Source: Varanus komodoensis
Lineage: Eukaryota; Chordata; Lepidosauria; Squamata; Varanidae
NCBI RefSeq assembly: GCF_004798865.1
Contig: NW_025336480.1
Span: 22,785,206-22,849,205, forward strand
Direction: 5' to 3'
Length of the DNA stretch: 64,000 bases
The translations under genes and the position numbers were made by a program. Under the pieces are notes generated by a model. The model worked only from the letters and a program-made list of their open reading frames with translations. It was not told the origin of the DNA and ran no database searches. Numbering within the stretch: the first letter of the stretch is position 1; the number at the start of each line of letters is the position of its first letter. This document shows positions 11,993-23,667 of the stretch, piece by piece.

Positions 11993-12150
11993 TCAGGAGC
12001 AGAGAACACAAGAACAGCCCTTCTGGACCAGACCAGAGCCTTTCCTAGTCCAGCATTCTGTCCCCACAGGGCCTAGTCAGATCCCTGTGGGAAGGACAGG
12101 AGCATAAGAACAGTCTCCTGTTCATGCTCCCCAGCAGCAGAGGTAGTGAT
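11993..12150 (-). mobile_element. CR1/L3-like LINE 3'-end fragment
   Basis: The complement of AACAGCCCTTCTGGACCAGA reads as the LINE tail that also ends the copy at 37537-37863 (GATCCAGCAGGGCTTTTCTT). The rest (TAGTCCAGCATTCTGTCCCC) fits the same 3' UTR family common in squamates. Confidence 0.5.
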
Positions 12151-12789
12151 TGCCTCGCAGGAATCTGCCCATTTTAAAGCTTTCGCCCCATCTTGTTGTT
12201 TTGTCCTTTGCTGTGTTACAATAGTGTAAAGATGTAAGAGTGCGCATTACCTTGCAGGCCCTTTCTGGGCCGAGGGATGCCTCGTACGTCATAAGCAACA
12301 TCAGGAACGTGTGACTAGCCCTACTAAGTCTCAGGCTCTTGCATCGTGGTTCTTTCCACCAGCCAGCTCACTGGCCGCCTGTGCTGCATTGCCCTTGGCT
12401 TTGACACTGGAAGAGGAGGGCATGTGGCACTCACCCTGCTTGTGGCAACTGCAAGCAAGGATGTGAGGAAGGGCGGGGGCTGGAAGGAGCGGCCCCACCT
12501 CCAGTCTCTGCACTCTCCATGATGAATCTTAATGTCCATGCACAGCATGAGCACAACCAAATTTTTCAGAAAATTCTGTACTTGCATTGAATGAAAGTGA
12601 TATTAAAAAGCACAAAGGAAATACTAACCCGGTACCATGATATGATCCTATATAGCTATGCTCAGAAGGAATTCCCATAGAGTTCAATAGGTGGTAGGGA
12701 ACTGGGCAGAGGACGAGACCCCATCACATTGCTTATGTGGTTGATTGACGAGGGTAGTCCTTTGCCTTACAAGCTCTTCTGAAAGCAAC

Positions 12790-13010
12790 CACCCTCTGCT
12801 CATCATGCAGCAGCCGTGGAAAAGGCCTTCTCTGCTATGGTGGTGCTCCCTTTGTGGAACCCCCTCATTGTCGAAGTGGAACCGATGCCGACATTGCAGA
12901 GATCTTGGTGCCAGATTAAAACTCGCCCAAGGTAGCTTGCATTTTGGTCTATGGTATTTTATACCTCCCTTTCATGCAATGCCATTTTTAAACGTTATTA
13001 GTTTCCACTG
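12790..13010 (+). mobile_element. L2-like LINE C-terminal relic
   Basis: Frame translation gives EKAFSAMVVLPLWNPLIVEV, then PTLQRSWCQIKTR. This matches the usual C-terminal pattern of L2/CR1-group ORF2 (RAFSxxAPxLWNxLPxEVR...FKxxLKT). It is old, short and degenerate. Confidence 0.45.
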
Positions 13011-13296
13011 CATTTTAGGGTTGTGTGACTTTCTCTCTGAGCCAGCATGTACACGGGGTAGCTAGCAAGCCATGGTGGCCTCTTAAGCATGCCAGTGTTG
13101 GGCAAGCGGAGCCCAGGTGTTACGTTACAAACCAGAAGCCACGTGGATACTTGGGAGGCCTCAGTCAATGTATTACGTATTCATTGTATACTAAAGTGAA
13201 GAGAGAGGAATGCCATTCAAGGCATGTGGTTCGGCCACCTTTAGTAACATGAGGAACCAGGACAAAAAGAAATGGCACTTTTTGCTTTTCTTACAG

Positions 13297-13392
13297 GAAG
13301 CTGATGAAGCTTTGCTGTGCAATTTGGAATTACAGATTGAATCCCAGTTCTTGCAGGATGATGTTAATGCCACGAAGGACAGATACAAGAAG
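13297..13392 (+). CDS. BFSP1: BFSP1 (filensin) coding exon 3
   Basis: This 96-nt exon (32 codons, phase 0 at both ends) lies between a TTTTCTTACAG acceptor and a GTAATG donor. It encodes [20 protein letters not shown] followed by [12 protein letters not shown], the same length as and closely similar to human filensin [20 protein letters not shown]... in the coil 1B part of the rod. The heptad pattern of hydrophobic residues expected of a coiled coil is visible. It is separated from the previous exon by a 12.5-kb intron rich in repeats. Confidence 0.95.
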
Positions 13393-15159
13393 GTAATGGC
13401 TGCGAGTGAAGCACAGGGCTTCAGTGTGTTCTGAGTTCTCTTTGTCAGAAGGGTTTGCCTACCCATCCAGGTGTGGTGTCATTAGAATCAGTCTTCCCTG
13501 GGCCTTGGGTTCACAGGTGACCTTCTGCAGGTGTAACCGACCTGTTCCCCAGTTCCGTTCCCCCTTAGTTTGCGATTCCATCATATGCAGGTTAAAAGCC
13601 ATGCTGTGCAAAAACGCTGGGGGCTGACATGGCCCTCTAGCAGAAGGAAGGGCAGATTCCGGGTTGGCAGGAGTTTGCTTTGAGTTCCTGAAGTGAATGG
13701 AGTTCACATTCCTTCTACATGCAAATCCATTCCTGCTCATCCTGAGTAGGGAGAAGCTTTTTGCTGCTGCTAAACAGAAATCAGGAATCCTTGCTGATCG
13801 TCTACAGATCATCCAGATATCTATCAGGAACTTCAAATCGACATTCTACTCTTGGCATGTAGTGCCCCAGAAGTCACTTTGACCAGAATGGCTCTGTAGT
13901 GCACCTTTCTCACTCTTCTTCAAGAGGAGGTCACACATCTGGGAGTCGTTTTTCCTACTCCAAGAGGCCCCATCTCCAAATAATGAGCGAGAACTGAAGG
14001 GTCCCAGAGCCTCCTTTCTGCCCAAGTCTCAAGTTCTGTGGATGTTACTTGACGCTGTTCTGTTGCAACCCACCTAACCCCCGTCCCCATTACCTCTTAA
14101 TACTTTCCAACAGCAAGGGGCACACGTTCAACCCTAGCAAGTTGTTCTGGGCATTTACGTTCGTAAAACTGGCATCTGCTCCTATTTCAGAATAATTTGG
14201 GATGTTTTGTATACCATGCCATCTGTGACAGCCTTCCCCAACCAGATGCCTTCCAGATGTTTTGAACTACAACTTCTATCAGCCCTGGCCCGGCCAGCAC
14301 TTCCAATGATCAGAAATACGGGAAAGTGGCTTTCAAATTATTTGCAGGGCACCTGCATGGGGAAGGCTGATGCAGCATCCATGAACAAGAGGGCAGAATA
14401 AGCAAGCTCAGAAGGATTGCGAGGTATGCAGAGGGACCGAGTGGCTGAGCAGGCTCAAGGCCATAGAATGCCGGCTGGCACTTGGCGTGGGGAGAAGGTG
14501 GGCTGGGCTGGAGGGTCCTAGAAGATGGCCAGGCTGGCTGGGACCCTGAAGAGGAACCACTACACATGGCAACCTTTTCTTGCAGGACGCCCTTGCTGAG
14601 AACTATTCCTCATCTGTGCCTGGCCACTGACCTACACACAGCTGCTTGCAAACAGGCTGTGCCAAGCAAAGCAGAGCCAATGTCAAATGCAATGCAGTGT
14701 CATAATGAGGAGAAACTGAGCAACGAGTCAGTTTTTCCTGCATGTACAGAAAGCAGGACAGGTGGAACCCTATCCAGAAATTGGAGTAGTGGGAAGTTGA
14801 AGGCCCAATAAAATGGGCCACTACTTCTCTCAGTATCAGTAAACCTGGATCCCTGCTGTCAGATTACTCCTGCAACTACACCATGACACAGAGGAGACCA
14901 TTTCAGCCGGTAGTGTGAAGTTGCAGTTTAGTGAAAAGCGATGCATCCCCAAACCCTTCTCTCCAACTGTCCCCGACCCTGCCTCTCCTTGTGCCACCTG
15001 GTATTGGACTCTGGCCACGCAGCAGGTCTAAACTTTCTCTTCTAGTTTTTACAAGGAGGGGAGGGCAGGGGGACAGGTAGCAACACCGGCACACTGTTTC
15101 TCAAAGTGGGAGTTTTTGCTGTGATAACTTGGAATGGAAATTATTTTGCCTGGTCACAG
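13393..15159 (+). other. BFSP1: BFSP1 intron after exon 3 (1.8 kb)
   Basis: GT-AG intron. It contains a short hAT-like element (14231-14369). I see nothing else recognisable. Confidence 0.85.
14231..14369. mobile_element. Short hAT-like element with terminal inverted repeats
   Basis: The left end GCCTTCCCCAACCAGATGCC and the complement of the right end (GCCTTCCCCATGCAGGTGCC) form TIRs of about 20 bp with 4 mismatches. Inside is CCAGATGTTTTGAACTACAA. Confidence 0.65.
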
Positions 15160-15252
15160 AACCTCATGGAAATACAGACCTACGTCAGCATTTTACAACA
15201 GATCATGCAAACCACGCCCCGGGTGTCCACCATGGCAGCTGGAGTCAGTGAG
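15160..15252 (+). CDS. BFSP1: BFSP1 (filensin) coding exon 4
   Basis: This 93-nt exon (31 codons) lies between a TGGTCACAG acceptor and a GTAAGA donor. It begins NLMEIQTYVSILQQIMQTTP and continues RVSTMAAGVSE, collinear with human [20 protein letters not shown].... It covers the end of coil 1B and the linker to coil 2 in the rod. Length and phase (0/0) equal those of the human exon. A longer open frame runs leftward through the acceptor, but the segment before residue N has no filensin similarity, so the splice site sets the start. Confidence 0.95.
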
Positions 15253-17127
15253 GTAAGAGTTTTGTTTAATAAACCCTTTCTGTGTCGTGATGGGATCCAG
15301 TTTTCCAGATAGAAGAAAAACTGGGAAGAGAGAAGAAAAGGTGGTTAATGAAGCTTTGGCAAAGCCATATTTAGAGGGCTGCATCGATGCTGCTTGTCCT
15401 TGCCGAGGCTGCCTAAGGAAGCATGCCAGTACAGTGACTTTTCCTAGCGACACCTTGGTACAAGCATAGGTGGATTTAGGGAAGTGTGCTTTTAAATGCA
15501 CACGCAGCAGCGTCTGTGGCAATTGCATTTGCACTGGCCATGCATTTCCTAAGAGCTTGACCTGGATTAGTCATCTGGGCCAGAAAAATGAAGACTGGCC
15601 TATCCTGAGGGATTGGCAGGGCAGGAGGCATGGTAAAGGTGCACCTGGTAGCCCCGGCCCAACACCAGGCCTCCTTGCACAGGGGTATGTCTAAATGCAC
15701 GCAAGTATCTGCACCAGCCTGGAATCCCCATTACCCCATCCATGGACCTTGTAATTGTTTTAGTCCCAAAAGAGCGAGGAACCCAGGGCTGGTCTGTTCC
15801 GTGATGGGAAGCGCCACTTTTATAAAGCCTGTTCAGCCTCCATGCAATTGGGCAGCCCAAATGCAGCATGTCTGCAGGACTTCCGTGGGTCACCCAGTTC
15901 AGCAGGCCATGCAGCCACTTGCAAGGGTGGGACACTTAGTCACAGCAGAGGCGCTTGGGTGGATGAGTGCCCTTGTCCGGGTCAAGGTGGCCATAATCTG
16001 AGGGGGAGGGGGATGCTTCTCCAGTGCTGTGGAAGTCCCTATTGTCCTTCCCCAAGGTTAAGAAAATGACCTGGGGAAGGGGCAAAAGGTATCAGGGAAA
16101 GAGAACCCCTGGGGGAAAGTGGGCCTGCCTGAAGTGTGTGTTACTGATCACTCAGAATCCCCCTGCAGGCTTTTCAGGTAATCTGTATGAACTTCCAATT
16201 TGGATGCAGCAGGGTTTGAACAAGGTGCCTGGTTTGGCTACCATGATAAAAGCAACCACAGTTTGATAAACATAGCAGAGGGACCACAGCCCCAAACAGA
16301 ACAAAAGGAGATCAACCCTGCCTGCTCTTTAGGAGGCCAGATACTGAAGATGAAACTCAAATACTTTGGCCACTTAATGCGAAGGAAGGACTCCCTGGGG
16401 AAGAGCCTAATGCTGGGAACAATAGATGGCAAAAGAAGAGGGGACGGCAGAGGATGAGGTGGCTAGATGGAGTCACTGAAGCAGTCGGTGTGAGCTTAAG
16501 TGGACTCCGGGGGATGGTGGAGGACAGGAAGGCCTGGAGGAATGTTGTCCATGGGGTTGCAGGGAGTCGGGCATGACTTTGCGACTGAACAACAACATAT
16601 GTGTTTTTAAATCTTATTGGTTGTTGGTGATCATCTTGACTAAGCTTCCTTTAATTTTTATTTTTGTTACTGTTAGCACCCTGGCCACCATTTTTTTTTT
16701 TTTTTTGTTGGCAAGGCAAGGCAGAAATCCATGTTTCCATATTTTCAGTGTAACGGTCTTGGGCTGGTGCAGGGGACGGGGAGGCATTGCTGCCGGTCGG
16801 AGTAGCCAGCCCGCAGCTAGAGAGGCTCAGGTTCCGTTTCTGCTGAAGGCAGGTTTATGGATTTCAAGGTGGCACTCATTTGAAGTGAGCCTTGCTCTGT
16901 CTCGCTTTCAGAGCTGTTCCTTGAAATCCCCTATGCATCTCTTGTTTGCACATCAAAGTACCTGGATGGGCTTGTGCCATTTGTCAGCCCATTCCAGTCA
17001 AGTGGAATCCATGAAGTGGCAGGGCTTCTGCAGCGATGCAGGCCAGGCCTCGGAGGAATGCGGCTACGCCTCTGATGATCCTTGCAGCAATCAGTTTCTC
17101 CCGCCCTTTCTTCTGCTTTGGTCTTAG
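15253..17127 (+). other. BFSP1: BFSP1 intron after exon 4 (1.9 kb)
   Basis: GT-AG intron. It carries a BovB LINE 3' end (about 16300-16597) and a T-run (16690-16706). The rest shows no recognisable feature. Confidence 0.85.
16300..16597 (+). mobile_element. RTE-BovB LINE, 5'-truncated 3' end
   Basis: Encodes the C terminus of BovB ORF2: KEINPACSLGGQILKMKLKY followed by FGHLMRRKDSL, then, after a one-base frame change near 16440, RMRWLDGVTEAVGVSLSGLR and KAWRNVVHGVAGS. It ends in the BovB-type tail GGGCATGACTTTGCGACTGA ACAACAACA. The equivalents in bovine and squamate BovB are well known. The left boundary is approximate. Confidence 0.85.
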
Positions 17128-17235
17128 GAGAAGCTGATAACCGAAAGGAGGATACCAATTCTTCAGGGCCAGTTAGAAGAGTACAAGAGCATCCTTTGCC
17201 AGCTCCAGGCTCAGAAAGTGAAACTGCAGACAGAG
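17128..17235 (+). CDS. BFSP1: BFSP1 (filensin) coding exon 5
   Basis: This 108-nt exon (36 codons, phase 0/0) lies between a TTTGGTCTTAG acceptor and GTATTC. It reads EKLITERRIPILQGQLEEYK followed by SILCQLQAQKVKLQTE. It aligns without gaps with human [36 protein letters not shown] at the start of coil 2. The donor GTATTC departs from the GTRAGT consensus, but the join to the next exon ([10 protein letters not shown]...) is exact by homology. Confidence 0.92.
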
Positions 17236-18264
17236 GTATTCCACTTTGACCAGGGTAACCACAAACCAGTGGGGCAGGGGGTTAAATTTTGGGCATGTCT
17301 GGAAGAGGGTTTAAAGATGGAGCCCCTGCGACGAACTCAGAAAAGTCTTCCAGGTCACAGTGAGGCCTCTGCCTTCGGAGCCCCTTCCCTGTCATCTGGC
17401 ACACTGGCTGAGGCCCCAAAGACCATCTTCAGGGCAAGCTGGGACAGGTAGAGGAAGAGTGAGGTGCCACGTGTGTCCACTGCATTTGGGCTATATCTTT
17501 GCACCCGCTTCTTGTGTGGAAGCAGAAACCATTTGGATAGCCAAAGTCAGCTGTCTAGATGTTTTTGAGGGGTGCAGAGGGAAGGTTCACCGCACATCCC
17601 TTCTGTGCTCAATTGGATGCTTGTAAACGTATGAGTTCAGACAATTATGGGCAGTCCCATCAGAGGACACCACAATGGCTATTATATGCAGGAGACATTG
17701 AGCCCTTTCTGGCAAAGGAGTTTTGTTTGCAGTTTGTTAGGACATGGGGTCGGAATAAAAACAGGCCCCTTCCACATGGCCAAAAATGAGGAAATGTAGC
17801 GCCCCAAAAGACAACAAAAGCGGGCATGATTTCACATAAAAATGACACCTGCTAATTAAGAAATCAGCCATGTAATTTAAATACAAGTAAATGCATCCCA
17901 CCAGACTGAGGGGTGCTGTGACCAGGGGACCTGAGGGCAAGCCCAGTTTGCTGTTTGGATGTTAACTGTTGGTGGGTAACCTCAAAGGCCCCACCTGCTC
18001 CCCTCTCTTAGGATTTCCCCCGTAAAGCAGATTTAGACCTTCCAATGGAGAACAGCTATATGTTTTCATCTGAACATTTTCGGTTTTCAAACGGATTGCT
18101 TCAGAATTGCTGCTGCTGCTCCTCCCGCTCCCCCCACCACAGCCAAAATACATTAGGTTGATGGTGAAGTTGTGAAGTTCTGCCATGCGTTCCCTCTCTC
18201 TGTCCATCGTTGTACAAACACCTCCCCGATCCCAGCATTTAAGAATATGCCCCAAAGTTCTAAG

Positions 18265-18788
18265 GAGAAACATTTTAAAGTAAAATTAAGTGTGATTTTA
18301 ATTCGAAAGTGTACACTGCCTTGCTCACAGAACCTCCCACGTTTGTGCTCCTAGAACCATGGGGAGGCAATGAAAGGTTTCCTTGGCAAGCAAATCTTTT
18401 GTTTTCTCAAGTGAATGAGCGCCACCTGGTGGTGAATTCACATTCTGCACGCTTTTTGCACAGTGGGGGAGGCACAGCATTTTCAGTTGTTGTACCCAAG
18501 ACTTCAAGGATGACATTGTTCAACACAACATAATGCCCGCAGAGGAATAAAATAGAGAGGGAAAGCTTGTGTCTGAAGTCTACGTTGATCTTGCAGGACC
18601 AGTTCACAATGACACAAAAGGCATCATTATCAAAAAGCTGATAGACTTATTCACTGTAATGTGGCAATTTTAATCAGTGCTCTTCTGTAGAGGGATATTT
18701 ATTTGTTTATTTATGCAGAAAACCTGCAAGCTGTTTCCCTGTGAGACATTTTAAAGTAAAATTAAGAGTGATTTCATTTCAAGTGTAC
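18265..18788 (+). repeat. Pair of direct repeats about 480 bp apart
   Basis: The segments 18265-18315 and 18742-18788 share ACATTTTAAAGTAAAATTAA, then GTGATTT and AAGTGTAC, with a few differences. The intervening DNA shows no open frame or transposon ends I can identify. Confidence 0.7.
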
Positions 18789-20213
18789 TGTTGTCCTGAA
18801 TACTTAAGAAACAGCAAATGCTAAAACGTTGCAGACTTTGTCATAAAGTAAAAATAAAATGTACGAAACAGCAACATAAAAAGACATGCCAGTAAAACAT
18901 AATAAAAGGGATAATTCAGCCACTGGAAAACTCACTCAACAACCCAAGCCAAATAAGCCCAGATGAAAATAAAACTGTAAATCACAAACACATAAACCAG
19001 CATGAGATTCCAGCCATAATGGAAGGATCAGCTAAGCTGACTGACAAAACATTATGTTATGCTGATTCTTTTCTAGCAGTCTTTTCCTGGAATTGTCATT
19101 TATGGGTTACTTATTGCTTATCGTGAAGTCAGATGATCTCATTGCGTTCCAGAGTTTTCTGTGTTGTCTTCTTTTGCTTGGTTTTGTTTTGCGAATCTGA
19201 GCCGTGGCCAGTTTTTGCAATAAAACACAAGTGCAGCTTGAACCTGCCCAATATAGTACTACTGGGACTTGTAAGGACTACTAGGACTTTAACTGAATGC
19301 TTTCCCTTTCATTTTCTGCTTTTACTGCTTTCTGTTCAGCACTGCTAAGTGATTAGGGATCAATTGCCCCTTAATTAGTAGACCAGCCTCTGTTCCCCGC
19401 CAGACTGGAGGCTTCACCACTGCTCTCCTTTCACACTTCATTCCCATTTTCCTTTATTTTAAATTCTGGAGGTTTCTCCAGCCCTCTGAGGCAGACCTTT
19501 GGGAAACCCAAGGCGCAGCCATAACTTACCTCCTTGTTTTCCATCAGCAGAGGAATCCCATGAGCATGAGATCTCAGGATTGAAGATACTGCTCTTTCTT
19601 AAAAGATTATGAGATACATTTTGAAGGCCAGACTAGGTCTTTCACTGCAAATACCAGATCTCTGTTTCTTTCCATGAATGGCTGTGTAAAGTGTGAATGG
19701 CTTTAAACCCCAGAGGACTTCTTAGAGTTATTATTGTATATACCACTGTATTTGCAGAGCAGTGCAACGCAAAACAATCTTGACCTTCATCCTCCATTAA
19801 CACCTCTCCCCATAGTCACTTTTTTGGGCAGGGGTCATTTTTGTCATTCCACACAAAACTGTTCTGGTGATGCCAGCGTCCCCTACCAAAGGCCAAAGGC
19901 CACTGTTGTTTCCCCCAGCAGATTAGAAGCAGCACAGCAATGGCTTTCAGCCAGTACAGGTAACTTCAGGTGGACTCCTTTCTGCATCAAGGTACATCAG
20001 TATAAATCGGCATAACAATGCTTTGCCCTATCAACTTAAAATCAGCATGACAGCGCTTGCTCCTTTTTATTTTTGAGGGAGGGCTTTTGTCCTCTTCCTG
20101 GCACTCAAAACAGATTACTATGGCCTGTAGTTAACCTTGTTTTGTGCCCCCATATGTGGAGCTCACAAGAGCACCCCAGTCATAGAATAAGAGGGTTGAA
20201 AGGGCCTCTAAAG

Positions 20214-21180
20214 CAGGGTGGATAAAAATCAATGTTTTTTTAAATTAAAAAAATAATTTAAAAAAAATCTGTTTTTTTAATTTTAATCAGATTTGTTTGA
20301 TTTAAATTGGATTTTTTATTTAAATAAAAATGTTTTTTGAGGAAAACAAATCTATCGAAAGACAGTTTTCTGTTTAAGATACATTGTAGTCCAAAGGTTA
20401 TTGATCATGAAATAAGGATTAGTTTTTAATTATGCAGCATGAGGCTGTGTATTCACGCAGTGTTTGGATTTTTTGGTAAATGAATTCCATTAATCCATTC
20501 ACAATGATGTCCTGCTCTTCCACAGATTTCTGTAAGATTACTGGGCTATTTTTCCATTTTGTAGATATTATCACAGATGCTTGCTTTTACAGTTCTCAAA
20601 CTGTGAATTTGAGTCTGCAGAGATCACATGTCTCCTCTTCACAGCAAAAATGTTATAAAATAAACAAACAGAGCTGAGAAAAATCCCATTGTCCCTTTAC
20701 AAATTATGCACACAGATTCAACCCTTACCTCTTAAGTAGTAAGTTTCAAAACAATTCAGTGAATAGAAAGAGATTGTTGGGAGTGGAATTGCTCTCCACA
20801 AGAAGCTAAGTGTGAGGAGGGAGGGACAAGCACTAAAATGAAAGTGAAACCGTTTGAGCAGAACACTCCACAAGTCTTTGGATCTTTTTGTGTCCAGCCT
20901 GAGGTTTGTCATGTTATTCTTTCCCTGGAGGAGAAGACCTATAATGGCAGCGAGCCATAAAAGCAACCCAGTTTGGGAATCTTTTCATGAAGTTTTTCTA
21001 TCTACAGGTAAGGCAGGCATGCGTGCAAATTATGTAGAAAACCATGATTTAAATCTAGTCTTAACAGCAGGGGGTTGGACCTGATGGCCTTCATGGCCCC
21101 TTCCAACTCTACTAGTCTATGATTGCATGATTCAAACTGACTCGTGATTTAAATAAATTTGATAAATCAAATCCACCCCG
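20214..21180. mobile_element. hAT-like DNA transposon inserted in a CR1-like LINE
   Basis: The ends CAGGGTGGAT at the left and ATCCACCCCG at the right form a short TIR. Both ends are followed inward by simple TTTAAAT/GATTTAAAT-rich sequence. Flanking 8-mers CTCTAAAG (20206-20213) and CTGTAAGG (21181-21188) are diverged copies of one target site, CTCTAAGG, in the LINE 3' UTR. There is no transposase frame, so it is non-autonomous or deleted. Confidence 0.7.
21066..21130 (+). mobile_element. Short CR1-like LINE tail inside the hAT element
   Basis: GGGGGTTGGACCTGATGGCC then CCCCTTCCAACTCTACTAGT and CTATGATTGCATGATT form the typical CR1 3' UTR end with a TATGATT tail. It lies inside the hAT element on the opposite strand to the outer LINE. 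Confidence 0.6.
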
Positions 21181-22641
21181 CTGTAAGGTCATCCAATCCA
21201 ACCCCCTGCTCAGTGCAGGGCTCCAGGTTAAGGAATCCCTGGCAGACGGCTGTCCAGCTGCCTCTTGAATGCCTCCAGTATGGCAGAGCCCATGCCCCGC
21301 CCAGGGAATCGCTTCCATTGCCATACTGCTCTAATGGCAGGAAGCTATTCCTGCTGTTCTGATGTTCAGCTAGAATCTGGCTTCTTGTAACTTGAGCCCA
21401 GTATTTTGTGCCTTGCACTCTGGGACAATCGAGGAGAGATCCTGGCCCTCTTCTGCGTGACGACCTTTCACATATTTGAAAAGAGTTATCATATCTGCAC
21501 TCAGCCTGCTCTTCTCCAGGCCAGTCATGCCCAGTCCTTTCACTCTCCTCACAGGGCCTTGTTTGCCACTTTCCTCTTATCGCCCTCCATGGTTTTTACA
21601 CCCTTCTTGAATTGTAGTGCCCAGAACTGGACACACTACTCAAGATGGGGCTTCACTGGTGCTGAGTGGAGAGAAATAAGTTCCTCGTGTCATTTGGAAT
21701 CTACACATCTATCCGTGCAGCCCAAAATTGCCCAAATGTCCTACTGTTATGCAGCTCTGGAGACATTTTATGCCCAGGCAGTTCTGATTAAAGAAGGAAA
21801 ACTATAAAAGGCAGTGGATGAAGTTTGGGGACCGTGTTTCTGCCGCACACTTGGCAAGCTTCCAGAAAGACTAGATTGTAGGTTTCCTTGTGTATAAAGT
21901 GCATGGCAAAGTATAAGCTGTGATATGAAAGTCACCCCATGGTGCAGGATGAAATACAGCCGTTTCAATTATGTCATTTAATGTTTTGACGGTTATCTGT
22001 TTTAGATGTTCTTTTTCCATAGTTTTGAAAAGCTGTGCCTTCATAACCCTTTGGAAAGCCAAGAGGGGGTGCAGCCAAGTGTAAGTCATGGCTGAGCCCA
22101 TCTCACAGGGAAAGGAGGCCTCAAGAGGGCCACTTCTGCAGGCCTAATAAGCAGATGGGTCCATAAGACGGGGAGACATGGCAGTAGCTGCACCAGCCCA
22201 TCGTATGCATGCTCTTCAGGTCTTCCATCCTGCAAAGCGGCAGCCATGGGGACTATGGGAGAGCTTTGCACAGCTCCAAAGGTCTTCACCAAGTTGTCAG
22301 CTTGATCCAGGCCTTTTCCTAGCTACCCACCTGCATTTCTGTGTTGCCAGTTCTCTTTGATACTATCAGAGTTGGGCCAGGTGAATGTTTCTTGAAATGG
22401 CCACTTAGCAGAAGGCCATCTTGGGCTGGGTTTGGCCATCCCACAAGCAGGGGGCAGTTCCACAGCTTGCCTGCAGGGCAGCATTTCCCATCTTCCTATG
22501 ATTTGCAAAGCCATTGTTCCTAGCAGTACCGCGCTGGTTAAAGTCCATGAGCAGGCTGATACGCCTTCTCTGAGAAGGTGCCAGCACGTCCGTCCTCATG
22601 GCTGCTTCAAGCAACCTCTTTGCTCTGCATTTGTTCAACAG

Positions 22642-22862
22642 ACAACGATGCTGGAACAGACTATTAAGCATACCCAGGAGAGCTACGATGACGAGATCCA
22701 GCTGTATAACGAGCAAATTGACACTCTGAGGAAGGGCATAGAAGATGCAGAGAGGACCTTGGAAAAATACACCAGTGACTGCCGCCAGCTCTCCATCTAT
22801 AAGCAGTCCCTGGAGAGTGAGCTGGAGCGCTACAAACGCATTATTGAAAATGAAGATAGCAG
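22642..22862 (+). CDS. BFSP1: BFSP1 (filensin) coding exon 6, coil 2
   Basis: This 221-nt exon lies between a TTTGTTCAACAG acceptor and GTAAGA. It encodes most of coil 2, including [20 protein letters not shown], nearly identical to mammalian filensin [20 protein letters not shown]. It ends at the rod terminus [14 protein letters not shown](R), the filensin counterpart of the conserved end motif of intermediate-filament rods. That motif is degenerate in filensin compared with classic TYRKLLEGEE. The exon ends after two bases of the Arg codon (AG), completed by the G that opens the next exon. An upstream open frame in the same frame is intron sequence. Confidence 0.96.
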
Positions 22863-22920
22863 GTAAGAGGCTCATCCGAGCTTCGGGGGCCAAGATACTG
22901 CCATGTTTAAGTCATTTTAA

Positions 22921-22936
22921 CACACACACACACACA
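22921..22936 (+). repeat. (CA)n microsatellite
   Basis: Eight CA units just downstream of the exon 6 donor of BFSP1. Confidence 0.9.
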
Positions 22937-23667
22937 TTAGGCACTGAGTGTATTGATCAGTGCTTCATACTGAAACACTGAGCAGCATATAATTTGAAAA
23001 TAAATATATAAATATGGAATGGAGCTCAATAGGCAGTAGTTGGCTGCCACCAAAGAGATTTTTGCTTACACCTCTCAAGTCTGAGCATGCCGCAGGTTCT
23101 CAAACTGAAGTCAAGCAGTATTTCAGTCCGCCAGTAACGCTCAGCACACCAGAACCATTCAGCATGGACACACACAGCGAGCGCTAGAGCCGTAAGTAGG
23201 TCAGTTCCCTTGGCATTCACTCGGAACGGAAAGCATAAGCACACAGCTTAACTCTGGACTGCGGCCTTGGAGCAGCCCCTCTTCCTGTGCCAGTCAGGTG
23301 GAGCGAAGGTGGCAGAAGTGGGCAGGGGGGCCTGCTCTCCCCTCGTGCATGTCACATGTTCAGCCGGATGCCCGTAAAAGCCTTTGCATAGCTGGGAGGG
23401 GCTTTGTCTGATAGGACAAGCTTGTGGGGCACCTTTGCCCGAATGTATGTAGGAGCCCCGCTGTGTGTAAACGCAGGACTGATGGGGTGGGATGGATGGG
23501 GACAGGGGAAGCAGGGGGTGAAATTAGCGTGTGCACCCCCACACCACATCCCCACATGCAGGCTAAAGATGGCATCAGTCACATGATGGCTGAGATCTGG
23601 AGCATGAGGCCCACCCACGAGTGTTTCTGGGGACCAGGCATCAGGAAGAATGGAAAGCAAAGAGAAA

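Larger units (their letters stand above)
781..13296 (+). other. BFSP1: BFSP1 intron after exon 2 (12.5 kb)
   Basis: GT-AG intron. Identified content: a hairpin-like inverted repeat (932-1013), a CR1-clade LINE (2233-3957), a SINE (3961-4178), a full SINE (6460-6813), hAT-like short elements (7266-7412, 10597-10742), an unclassified dispersed repeat (8669-8985), a 5S-like fragment (9262-9313), a CR1-like LINE tail (11993-12150) and an L2-like LINE tail (12790-13010). I recognise nothing in the remaining parts (about 1014-2232, 4199-6448, 4700-6100, 7413-8470, 9314-10596, 10743-11992). Confidence 0.85.
20180..21745 (-). mobile_element. CR1-like LINE 3' end split by a hAT insertion
   Basis: On the - strand this is a CR1/L3-like ORF2 C terminus and 3' UTR. 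The ORF part around 21370-21552 reads ADMITLFKYVKGRHAEEGQD; the 3' UTR contains the complement of TCATCCAATCCAACCCCCTG. It resumes at 20180-20213 (complement of TAGAATAAGAGGGTTGAAAG) after a 967-bp interruption. The element is broken by several changes. The 5' limit is approximate. Confidence 0.75.
17236..22641 (+). other. BFSP1: BFSP1 intron after exon 5 (5.4 kb)
   Basis: GT-AG intron. It contains a direct duplication of about 50 bp (18265-18315 and 18742-18788), an A/T-rich stretch with poor complexity at 18700-18920, and a nested transposon block at 20180-21745. I see nothing identifiable in 18921-20179 or 21746-22641. Confidence 0.85.

Noticed and set aside
16573-17127. A 184-codon frame running into BFSP1 exon 5
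   Set aside because: The filensin exon is in the following segment after a clear acceptor; the frame lies in intron and shows no similarity to filensin.
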